From Triatoma infestans (Eukaryota > Arthropoda > Insecta > Hemiptera > Reduviidae): a stretch of 64,000 nt of DNA. The notes under the pieces were generated by a model that did no database searches, was not told the origin of the DNA, and saw nothing but the letters and a program-made list of their open reading frames with translations. The stretch lies in NCBI GenBank assembly GCA_011037195.1, contig JAAEAF010006585.1, positions 1-64,000 of the forward strand, in the 5' to 3' direction. How positions within the stretch are numbered: position 1 is the stretch's first letter; every line of letters starts with the position of its first letter. The position numbers were made by a program, and so were the translations under genes. Of the stretch, positions 37,676 through 47,304 are shown one piece after another.

Positions 37676-37709
37676 CTGAATCCAAAAACGTGGATTTTAG
37701 AAAATGGTC

Positions 37710-37751
37710 TGTGTGTCGGTGTGTATGTGTGTGTGTGTGTGTGTGTGTTTG
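37710..37751. repeat. (GT)n microsatellite
   Basis: A simple GT tract, part of the composite repeat, which carries a CA/GT tract at this position in several copies. Confidence 0.85.
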
Positions 37752-38335
37752 TGAACAGCATAGCTCAAAAACGAAAAACCGTAGAAAGTTGAAACTTGGT
37801 ATTCCGTTTAGATATCACAATGGCATCTGATAGTACGTTATCAGTCAAAATTCCTCAACCGGAAGTACCACTTTATTAGTTGGGTTTTTTACTTTTTTGC
37901 GTTTTTCTCAAAAATGTCTCCGACGATTTTCTTTAAACTTAGTATATCAACTACACATACAAAGATCTACAATTTTTATTTGAAACATTTTTCCAGAAAA
38001 ATGCATTTAAGGGCATTTTTGGGCGAGCGGTAGGGTTAGGTTGTCCCATAAAGTGCTATTTCACTTTATTACACAATTCTATCATCTAAATAATATTAAT
38101 TAGAATTAAATATCTTTTTGAAATTCCGAGTTTAGAAAAAAATCGGTTGACCAGAAGCGCGTTTTTACTGAACAGTTCTTCAGTTTTTGCGATTTTCTCT
38201 ATAAAATCACTGACGAATTTCATTAAATTTAGTATACTAACTATAAAGTTTGCCAATCACAATTTTGAATACTGGAGTAAGAGAAAGTTGTGTGAGTATA
38301 TTACACCAGATTTTTTTTTTTAAATTGTTTATGGC

Positions 38336-39650
38336 AGTAAAGCTTATAGATAGTATTCTAGTTCCTAGGATAAGGAAAATGCCTCGCTGATTGGAATGGT
38401 AGAAACATCTTAATATGTTGATTAAAATAATGAATTATTCATAATTAATTTGTGTCCAAATAATTATATGGAATGCTCGTTATGCCCAACCTTCCGGGTG
38501 GAGACTCACCCCTTAACATTCTCCATAAAATTAGTGCCAAATGTTGCAAACGCATGAAAAGCCGTCCAGCCGAATTTGCAATATCAAAACATTTCATAAA
38601 ATCATGAAATAAAAGTGCTTTTTATTATATATATATAAGAAATGGAGCCTGATAGAAAGTGAGGCCGGGCTCTTCTTATGACTATTCGAAACTGCTGGCT
38701 GATAAACATAAACTCATAAACTGTCAAAAACGGTTTCGTTCTTTTTCAAACTTAGCACTGAACCATGGTATACTCAAAAAATAAGTTTCTATGGTCAATT
38801 ACACAGTCCTTGATTTAATTTTAACAATTAATTCATTTTATAATTTATTATAAAAGAACTCGAACTTTAATAAGTTTCGAGTATTTCCATACGAACTTAA
38901 AAAATAACATTCAATGTTTATTTTTTTTTGAGTTAAAAATGATTGTTAAAACGTTATAGTGAGTTTTTATAAGAAACCCTTCTTATAAATGTCTGTTTGT
39001 TTATAAATTTTTATTTATAAGAAATGGTTCGTGATGTACAATCGTGCACAAATAATTCAGTGTCGTGCTCTATAGAGATAGCCACAGCTGTCTGTGTCTC
39101 TCAATACAATTTTTATATATATTTTTTTTCTTTCTATAATCTTTCAGTATTATATCTCACGATTTACTTTTTTCACCTTGTCATGTTTATTGGTGAAATA
39201 TTTTTCGCCCATTGGTACAATATGAGTGACCTTAAAAAAAAGAAGGTTCTTTATACTTTTTCACGCAACTAATTTAACAAGTTACTATAATTTATTTATA
39301 GTTTTTGTATATTTCTAAATTGTTTTTTATTTTCTCTTAAGTGTACACTGTAAGATTTTTTCGCCAGATTTGTTCTTGCTAGAGTAATGCGACTAAATCT
39401 ACGGAGAGCTGCGAGAGCTCTCTAGCGAGAGATAGCCTATAGTCTTGGTAGATTTTTGGAAAAGTAGCTAGAGTATGGGGTACATAAACGCTTGCTTGTA
39501 ATTAAATGAACGCTTTAGACCAATATTCTTTTATTGTTACAGATAAAAAGGTTAAATACAACTCCTTGTTGTTTGAAGTATAATACTTTGAACTATACTT
39601 TGCAGTATAATACTATACAACTATACTTTGAAGTATAACTTGTTGTTGTC
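38336..39650. other. AT-rich DNA, no gene seen
   Basis: No supported exon. The short palindromic tract at 39406-39432 (gagagctgcgagagctctctagcgagag) is not linked to a feature. The 82-codon frame at 39024-39272 is F/Y-rich and unremarkable. Confidence 0.35.
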
Positions 39651-39659
39651 TGAAGTATA

Positions 39660-40250
39660 ATAATGTACCAAATTGCTTAACTGGCCAGACTACTTCGGGG
39701 CATAGGTTTACTCAGATGTCAGTGGGAATCACCACTTCAGCACTGGTCTATTGCCCAGAGACTAAATAGAGTTGAAGACGGTCAGTGTTTGATTATGAAA
39801 TGGAAACATCAGAGTGTGCTGGACGTCTAGGTCTAGAAGTTATCAGCATGGAAGACACATATAGCATAAAGAAGGTCAGGCAATCTTTGCGAGAAAAGTC
39901 TTTTGAATATTGCAATAAATGCAGATGGCAGGGTATAGGTGTGATGCTTTTGAAAGATAACCCCAAAGAAAGCCAGTTCATATGCAATAGGAGGATTCTC
40001 TCTGGATCAGAGTGGACTAGGGCGATGAAGCTGAATATTAACTATACTTCACTTCGGGCCGTTCCGGGAGTGAGCGGTCAAGCAATAACTGTCGCAAATG
40101 CGGTAGTGTGGACGAAACCCCAGCTCATGTATTGGGGAATTGTTTCAACAACATGTCCCTTGTCACCCGCCGCCATCATAACGTGAAGAAACGGATAGCG
40201 GAAATATTAAGCAATAAGGGGTATACTTCCTTCGATGAAGCCTAGATACT
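39660..40250 (+). mobile_element. Non-LTR retrotransposon C-terminal relic, R2-like
   Basis: Reading across one or more frame breaks, the DNA encodes a LINE C-terminal region. The block WTRAMKLNINYTSLRAVPG is followed in another frame by a CX2C..H..C-type segment (CRKCGSVDETPAHVLGNC) and RRHHNVKKRIAEIL. The order of Cys/His segment and then RHHxV is typical of R2-group polymerases. The clade call rests on motif resemblance only. No RT core, no endonuclease and no clear target duplication were found. Confidence 0.6.
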
Positions 40251-41580
40251 CGAACTGCATAGATACAGCAGTTACTAATCGTTTCGCTGACATTGTGGCG
40301 TTCAAGAACGGCGATATTAGAGGCCCTTGTCATTGTTCCTACTGTCCGCTTTGAATCCATTGATCCAGAACAGGGGAGGAAAGTTGATTCAGAGACGAAA
40401 AATATATCCCTCACGTGAAGGAAAATTACCGGGAAAGGTTTGGTGTGTGTTTCTTAACAATTAGAGACATTCCTTCAATAGACAGTTTGTTGTAGACTCG
40501 AAGCAGAACACATCAGGACTGTGCCAGTTATAAGTTAAAACATAAGAATTCTGTACTTAATTACAGAGTTATTGAATAGCATTTAAATATCTTTAAAGAA
40601 TATATTTGATTTAATCTACCAATGTTTACTTAATTATTTTTATTACTTCTCTCTCTTAAACATATATACTTACAAGCCCTTTTACTAAACCGCTCGTGCT
40701 ACACACAAGCTACTACCACTATACAACACAACAGCACACCAAATACATTTCATAATCAACAGTAAATTTACATATTGTGTTTGTAAATATGTGACAATGT
40801 TTAAAGACAGTTTTGTTAAAAAAATGTAAGTTTTTAATTTTTCTTACATACATTAGGACCTCTTTTCTCTTCTCGGGCTCTGGCGTTGTGGCACCACTGT
40901 TACCATTATAATTATGCCACTGGACACGATCTTACTAAGAGAGTAATAGAAAGTAAATTGTTAGGTTTTAAGTTAATTTGTTAATTTAATTATTTAAACT
41001 CTTGAAAGTCGTATAAGTTTTCACACTAGGTTTTTTTAATTAAAAAAATCACTATAATTAGAACTAAATCATTAAAAGTTCAAATAATAAAAAACTAAAA
41101 AACTGGACTTGAAACAATTAAAGAAGTTTGTAGTATAAAATGTAAGCACTATAATGTTAGCAAGAGGAAGTAACATGGTAAATGTGCCAAAGAGTGCAAA
41201 TATTATGCACACCTGTTCATTTTAAGGAATTATAAAAACAGATATTCTCCAGAGCATATGGAAATTATAGAGTTGGTAATAGCAAACATTAAAACTATTA
41301 ATTTACTATTAATGTAAAACAAGTGGATATAATAATAATTTTTTATAACGATAGATTTTTATTAAACATTAGATTGGGAGATTAAAGAATTAATAACAAT
41401 AATTACTTAATAAAAAAATTGTGGTGGTTTAATTGGGCTGAATTGATTGAGAAAAAGGAAGATACCATATAATATTATATTCACAAAATATTGGATTAGA
41501 TAATCAATATCTAAATAGTTTAAAGTGAGTTAAAGTGTTAGAAGGTGACTTTTTAAGAGTTGATAACTTTTTGATGAATT
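40251..41580. other. AT-rich DNA, no gene seen
   Basis: No supported exon or element. A GC-richer patch at 40860-40930 has no frame of note. Confidence 0.35.
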
Positions 41581-41584
41581 CCAG

Positions 41585-42600
41585 TGGCGGCTGGTGCATA
41601 AGCACTGGACACTGAAGCACCCCCAGACAATAACTACAAAAATTAATTTTTAAATTATATATGATTAAAAATAATAAAAACATAACAATCTTTGCATAAT
41701 TATTGTTATTTAAATACCATTAATAAATCTGTATTTAAAAAAAGAATTATTTATTAAGCATTGCTTGATGTTGACGCTGCCCAATTATTATAAATTGAAT
41801 GATTTGTTCTTGCAGTCTGTCTTTACCACATGCCATGGATGCCACAATTTATATAAAATTTGGGTTTCTCTCTGGGTATATCACACTTGCGCGCTTTCCT
41901 CTTCCTCTTCCCTTTCAACTTGCGCTTCCTCTTTCCATTTCAACATGCGTTACGCATGCCTTTCGAGCATGCCTCTTGAGGCATTCAATTTGTTGTCCAC
42001 ACTTCATCCGTTCAGTATGCTTTTTATTGATGGATTCAGAAGCGGCATTAGCTATTTGTGCAGGTTACTGTTTTTGAAAAGTGGACGAAAAAGAAAAAAG
42101 CCGTGAGCCCTCATCTTATGAAACCATTTGCAACTGACCTTAATAAGGGCTCGCCGAAAAGAGTATTTAATTACAGGCTATTGAGAGCATGGAGAATCGT
42201 TGAAAACGCTTTTCGGTTGATGGCGCCAGCGTTCAGAATTTTAAAGTAAGCCTATAGAAATTACAGTGATTGGGACTGTGGTTGATATAGTGTTAAATTG
42301 TCTTCTGCTTCATAATTTTCTACGGGCGCAGCCGGATGCAGCAAGACAGTATTCACCTCCTGGAAGTTTTGATCACGAGGATGAAAGCACTGGTAAAGTT
42401 ATTTAAGGCACATGGAGAGAAGTTACTTCCAGTGATAATGGTATGAGACCACGGAACAAGCATCAGTTCTCGCACTTTTGTTGGCATATAATTTTGAATT
42501 TACATCCAACAAAACTGTTTGAAGACGATAATCTTCTACAAAATCAAGTAGATCTTCTACACAATCAAGAATCTGCTGTCGGAGATATTATTAATTAATA
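41585..42600 (+). mobile_element. Degenerate PIF/Harbinger transposase relic
   Basis: The segment NKGSPKRVFNYRLLRAWRIVENAFRLMAPAFRIL (split here for length; encoded at ~42147-42245) closely follows the Harbinger nuclease block in which FNYRLSRARRVVENAF is conserved. After a stop, the next ~100 bp encode a stretch like IVLNCLLLHNFLR, also typical of this family. The left edge may be cagtggcggctggtg at about 41583. Stops and shifts make it inactive. Which part is host and which element is unclear beyond 42600. Confidence 0.6.
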
Positions 42601-43177
42601 ATAATATTTGAATAATATCAATTACTAATAAAATTATTATTAAAATAATAATTAAATATTATTACACATAATACATATACATAATATATAACCTATAAAA
42701 ATATCACACAACACGTAGCGAGATCAACAAGACGCATAGAAGTTGAACGAAAAACCAAGTAGTTGGATTCACGTGCGCTGTGGTTGCGTCAGGAAAATAA
42801 AGGCCCATTCAACTTGCATGAGGTATGCAATAACGCATGTCTCTCGTTCATCACACCAGGCGCTATGATGCATGCCATTCTTGAAAAAAAAGTTGCACCA
42901 GTGTGGACATACCCTCTCTCCTGAGGCTTTGAGCTGAACCCGCTGTTTAGAATACCATGACTCGGGAGGTGTTTAGGGTTTGTCCTAGGAAATTTAACTT
43001 AAATTTTGAGACTTTAATGCGAGGTGATATGCCAGTTAGATAACTGTATTTGGTTAACCACTTCAATGTTCTGATTTTTATACAGCCATTGATCAACAAC
43101 TGAGGGGGGGGGTCACCTCTATGAAAGTTCATCATCTATGACTTCACCAAATTACGATCCATATATATGAGTATATA
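42601..43177. other. Flank between transposon relics
   Basis: A short (AATAT)-rich patch, then unassigned DNA. No exon supported. Confidence 0.35.
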
Positions 43178-44262
43178 TGGGTGAGTCTTAAAAAGTGACC
43201 GTTTTTCTTGCAAATTTAAAAACAATTTTATTTTATTTAACAATTTATTTTAATATTCAAAGTATACACCGTTGGGTTCTATGGTTTGTTTCCACCTCGA
43301 GGCTAGCTGCCGAATTCTTTCGCAATACCACTCTTTGGGTTTTGAATGGAAGAATTCCGCAACTCCATTTTGAACCTCGTCCAGAGAATTAAAGGTTTTT
43401 CCTTGAAGATAGTGCGCCAATGACCGGAAAAGATGGTAATCAGAAGGTACAAGGTCCGGACTATAAGCAGGGTGGGAGAGAAGCTCAATCCCTTGTAATT
43501 ATGAAATTTTTTGTTTGGTATAACGAGAAGTGTGTGGTCGAGCGTTAACTTGTTGAAACAAAACTTTATTTCTATTAACTAACTCTGGGTAATCGCTGGG
43601 CCAAAACAACGTACATCCTTTCTAACTGCTCGCTATAAAGTTCCGAATCAGTAGACTGACCTTCGGGAATGAACTCATAATGAATTACGCCTTCATAATT
43701 CCAAAAAACAGAAAGCATTGTTTTTTTCAAATTGACCCTGTTTAGCACTGGTAGAGCAGCATAACTATTCTTCCTTGATCTTACGGATTCTCCAGTATAT
43801 CCATTTTTCATCGCAAGTGACAATCCTTTTGATGAACCGATGGTCATTTGGATTTTCCAAAAGATTTTGACAAATTTCTACTCGCCGCTGAGCTTGTTCA
43901 GCGGTCAACCCACGGGGAACCACTCTAGCTGAACGATACACTTTCCCCAGCTTATGCAGTCCATGATTTACGGTGGATTGGGATACTTAGAGTTCTGCTG
44001 CCAACTCCCTAGCACTTTTGGTCGGGTCAGCCTCCCGTAACCCCCAGAGCATCTTCATCGAATGATGATTTTCGCCCCGAACCGGCTATCCTCTCGAGAC
44101 TAATATCACCGGTATTAAATGTCTGAAACCACTTACACACTGTCCGTTCAGAAAGAGCATCCTCCTCTTCAAATTCCCGCACTAAACGAATAGTTTCGGC
44201 GGTTGAAAACTTTCTTTTCCAATAATGGCGTAATATTACTAATATTTCAAATTTTAACGTCA
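43178..44262 (-). mobile_element. Mariner-type transposon relic, cut by the Gypsy insertion
   Basis: The minus strand encodes mariner transposase pieces. The N-terminal helix-turn-helix part lies at ~44240-44050 (RKFSTAETIRLVREFEEED, then SERTVCKWFQTFNTGDISLE). A middle block follows at 43847-43575 (FWNYEGVIHYEFIPEGQ, the second-Asp neighbourhood). The C-terminal part is at 43490-43260 in another frame (a PSDYHLF-type third-Asp motif, then a helical end). The left terminus, gggtgagtcttaaaaagtgacc at about 43180, adjoins a (TA)-rich site. The N-terminal start lies right at the 5' LTR, and the rest of the element should resume after 53068, though I could not identify its other terminal repeat. 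Frame breaks make it inactive. Confidence 0.75.
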
Positions 44263-44853
44263 TGTAACCAAATAAATATAACACGCAATATTTGAACGTA
44301 ATTAAGTGTAGAATATAGATTTGAATTAAATGTAGAGTAGCAAAGGCCGTGTCAGAGATGTTACAGAGATTGCTGACTCGGGAATCCTCCCCTCTTTGGA
44401 GTGAATTCCTATTGTCATGAGATTACAATAACAACTCGAAGGAAGTCAGTCTGTGGTTGTGTGCAAAGAATGAAACCTGGCTTATGGCTGTGTGCTTGGG
44501 CGTTAGGTGAGTCAGCTTCTCCATAGTAACTCTGGCAAGGCATGAGAATTTATTATTTAATAATTGAATTCATTATTTCTTGTTTGTTTTGGCATAGGAT
44601 GATTAGTATTAACATTTTGGCTTAGAATTTGATTAGTAATTGTAACTTAAGTTTGATATTAGCTTGTAAGGTAATAGTATTAATTTTTAAAGGGTATTAG
44701 TTTTTTTAATCGTACTAAATTTTTGTAAGGTTCATTATTAAAAGTATAATTTGTACAGACAACTTTCATTCAATAAGTACATTATTTTCTGAAACCAAGG
44801 CTTGTCTATATGAGTTCCCGTCAATCCCCTCCCAACACGCCCGCTTCGTTACA
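44263..44853 (+). repeat. 5' LTR of the Gypsy element
   Basis: 591 bp, starting tgtaaccaaataaatataac and ending cgcccgcttcgttaca. It should carry the promoter and polyadenylation signal. Candidate aataaa strings occur near its start and in its last third (ttcaataagtaca). The match to the 3' LTR is near-perfect. Confidence 0.95.
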
Positions 44854-44854
44854 C

Positions 44855-44872
44855 TGGTGTCAAGAGTGTGGG
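44855..44872 (+). promoter_or_regulatory. Primer-binding site (tRNA-Leu-like)
   Basis: tggtgtcaagagtgtggg lies one base after the 5' LTR. TGG plus TGTCA..AG.GTG resembles the complement of a tRNA-Leu 3' end. This identity is an inference; the position is diagnostic. Confidence 0.6.
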
Positions 44873-45278
44873 GTAGTATGCAATAAGTACTACTTCATTA
44901 CGCGGACCAACTACACTGGAGAGGCGGGGTACTAAGACAATACGACCGCTAGTAGGGGGACTGCTGATTACAGCAATTGAGGGCCGAGCGTTTTCTCCGT
45001 GAAGGGGACCGAAATCGGGGATTTGACCACCAAAATTGTGTACAGTGTACAAATCGGAAGTGAGGTAATATTTCAAATTTATTTTGGGGGTTTTAAATTT
45101 TTTTTTTTACTGTAAAAAAATTTGGGGAAGGAGCCCTGTGGTAGGGAGACTGGGAAATCACCTAGGGGTGTGACACCTTGTTGGAAAGAGTATTTCCCGG
45201 CCAGTAGTACTAAGACCATAGCAGTACGCTACCACTAGACAGGTTGTACTAACAAAAAATAATATACGGCCGGAGGTC

Positions 45279-46232
45279 ATGGATGCAATTGTAGAGGAGT
45301 TGGAGGCTCTACGAGTCGCGAATCAGGAACTGAAGGAGTTCAAAGACCAGCAGGTGCGAGAAAAGGCGCGGTTAGAGGAGGAACTGCAGCGGCTCAGGCA
45401 GTCTGAACCGCCGGGAAAGGGGACGCGAAAGGACCTTAGTGCTTCACAGTTACTACAGACATGGAGTGGGGATGACCCCAACATCTCGGTCCATGACTTT
45501 TTGCATAATTTAGAGATGCTGGCACTCAGCAGTTCATGGTCGGAACAGGATAAGAAACTCGTGTGTCGTATGAAGGTAAAGGGACCTGCCGCCGCCTGCT
45601 TAGCGGCGTATCCCGAATTAAATCTGCCAGGGAAGTCTTTCGAACACTATAAAAAAATATTAGTCGAACGGTTTCGTGATCTAGCCAGCCCGGAACAGTA
45701 CCTGTTGGCACTGAACACGGTCCAACAGCGCGAGGGAGAATCAGTGCAGGACTTCGCGGTAAGGTGCCGTGCGTTAGGGGAGAAGAGTAGGCCAGAGCCG
45801 CAGAGGGCACTAGAGGCCGCCTTATCTAGACCAGCGTTAGAACGCCTACTCACGGCCGCATTTATTCAGGGGTTATCCGGGGAGGCGGGGCACCTCCTCA
45901 AATGTTTTCCACCTAAGGATTGGAGAGAGGCGGTGGAGAGGGCCACTCTAGTCGAACAGGCGCGACCCAAACCAGCGGGGAGGGCACAACCAGCGGTATT
46001 TGCGATGGAGAACCCGAAGCTGAATGCCCAGCCATCAAAGGAAGTACCGAACCCTCGAACTAGATGTTACCGTTGCCGGCAAACAGGCCACCTGGCCAGA
46101 GAGTGTCGGAACCGCGGAGAGCCAGCTCGACAGACCTCGTCTTTTGGAAGGGGCAATTCCAGCCAGACCGATAGGGCATGTTATGTCTGTGGAGATAACA
46201 AACATTTTGCCGTGACTGTCCGAGGCGAGTGA
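45279..46232 (+). CDS. gag: Gag-like polyprotein, frame broken near its end
   Basis: A 317-codon frame starts with a coiled-coil-like, E/Q/R-rich N-terminus (residues 1-50). A capsid-like region follows (~60-220; SVQDFAVRCRALGEK is typical of retrotransposon gag). A CCHC zinc knuckle comes next (CYRCRQTGHLARECR, ~263-277). A second knuckle starts (CYVCGDNKH) but the frame ends just after it. The missing Cys of that knuckle is present in the -1 frame directly downstream (~46206-46230). This means either a single-base loss in this copy or a programmed shift into the protease frame. Gag packages the RNA and assembles the particle. The leader between the primer site and this ATG is ~400 bp. Confidence 0.85.
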   Translation: MDAIVEELEALRVANQELKEFKDQQVREKARLEEELQRLRQSEPPGKGTRKDLSASQLLQTWSGDDPNISVHDFLHNLEMLALSSSWSEQDKKLVCRMKVKGPAAACLAAYPELNLPGKSFEHYKKILVERFRDLASPEQYLLALNTVQQREGESVQDFAVRCRALGEKSRPEPQRALEAALSRPALERLLTAAFIQGLSGEAGHLLKCFPPKDWREAVERATLVEQARPKPAGRAQPAVFAMENPKLNAQPSKEVPNPRTRCYRCRQTGHLARECRNRGEPARQTSSFGRGNSSQTDRACYVCGDNKHFAVTVRGE

Positions 46233-46245
46233 GGGTAACCAAGGT

Positions 46246-47304
46246 ATGTCAGTGCGGCGTAACGCCCGAACAAGAGAAACACCACCCAAACTCAGAGGGT
46301 TTCGCCCTTGCCCCGGAGGCGGAAAAGGTTACGGAGACGGGGCCTCAATCCCTATACTAATTCCTCATATTAGTAAATCCAGACCAAAGGGCTTATCGAT
46401 GACCGTAGAATTGCCCGATGGTCGGCGGGAGCTACTGGTAGACATCGGGGCGGAGGTATCCATTTTGCGGCGCCCTGTCCCAGGGATTCCCATTCAAACA
46501 TCAGAAATAAAACCTCGTGGGGTCACTGGCACCTTGATGGAGGTCACTGGAGAGCAAGTCATTACCTGCAAATTGGGGAGCCTGCAGGTCACGCACCCCT
46601 TTCTGATTGCGGGGGTAGCCAGTAATATGGACGGCCTTATTGGCTGGGATCTTTTGGAGAAGCTTGGGGTAGTTGTCAATACCCGGAAACGATCCCTAAC
46701 TGTAGATCCGGAATTACACGTGCGTTTTGTGGGAGAGAATGAAACCACACCAGACCACACCCAATGTTCCATCACAACGCCTGGGGACAGAGAAAGAATT
46801 AACCGCCAGGTCGAGCGGTCAGAGAAGATGAAGAACCCTCAAAAAAAACCCCGGCCGGAAGGGGCGCATGTACATAATAGGGAGAGGAAAGAGAGTAACA
46901 CTATCCAAGAGGGTGTAGTAGTTCCCAGACAGAAAAGTTATCTCATCAAGGCTGATACCAAATGGGACGTTCCAGCCTATAGCGAGAGTATTATCACCGC
47001 CAGAGTGGATTCCGGGTGTACAGGGGAACTTCTTGTGGAACCAAGTGTGCAGCCACAACCGGGGCTACGGGTAGCGCGTAGCGTAAACCTCGTCGATGGC
47101 TCGAGCACTTGGGTTAGGGTGGTCAATCTCACGGCGGCTACTATCCATATTGATCGCGGGCAGGAGTTAGCTAAGGCTGCGAGCATAGAAGAGGGGACAC
47201 CAATTGTGAGAGCCAGGGAGACCATGAACACATCAAGCGGGAAGCTGCTCCCGCCTGAGGTGGAAGCCAAATTGCAACACCTTGATCAAACCACCAGCGA
47301 ATGA
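46246..47304 (+). CDS. Protease-region ORF of the Gypsy element
   Basis: A 352-codon frame. Around residues 60-72 lies the retropepsin active-site region, but it reads VDIGAEVSIL, where the family has Asp-Thr/Ser-Gly. The second residue of the catalytic triplet is Ile. A later DGLIGWDLL (near residue 127-135) fits the flap/second half of a retropepsin. The C-terminal ~150 residues are a linker towards RT. The stop overlaps the next ATG (ATGA at 47301-47304), with a change of frame. The start codon is only the first ATG in the frame. The true translation start is probably through gag. Confidence 0.75.
   Translation: MSVRRNARTRETPPKLRGFRPCPGGGKGYGDGASIPILIPHISKSRPKGLSMTVELPDGRRELLVDIGAEVSILRRPVPGIPIQTSEIKPRGVTGTLMEVTGEQVITCKLGSLQVTHPFLIAGVASNMDGLIGWDLLEKLGVVVNTRKRSLTVDPELHVRFVGENETTPDHTQCSITTPGDRERINRQVERSEKMKNPQKKPRPEGAHVHNRERKESNTIQEGVVVPRQKSYLIKADTKWDVPAYSESIITARVDSGCTGELLVEPSVQPQPGLRVARSVNLVDGSSTWVRVVNLTAATIHIDRGQELAKAASIEEGTPIVRARETMNTSSGKLLPPEVEAKLQHLDQTTSE

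Larger units (their letters stand above)
36505..38335 (-). repeat. Composite ~300-bp-unit repeat, inverted copy split by a LINE
   Basis: The reverse complement of the 54-64 kb repeats. On + it starts at the terminal hairpin side (actttctcttactcctagttagagg) and passes the cgatatcgagttatccgttttgag block. It is then split by a LINE (about 36596-37675). It resumes through a (GT)n tract, the caaccggaagtaccacttta block, tccgacgattttctttaaac and a second unit, and ends at gtgagtatattacaccagattttt. Both outer ends match other copies, so this is a near full-length member. Confidence 0.65.

Noticed and set aside
39406..39432. Short palindromic tract as a regulatory site
   Set aside because: Too short and unsupported by any neighbouring gene.
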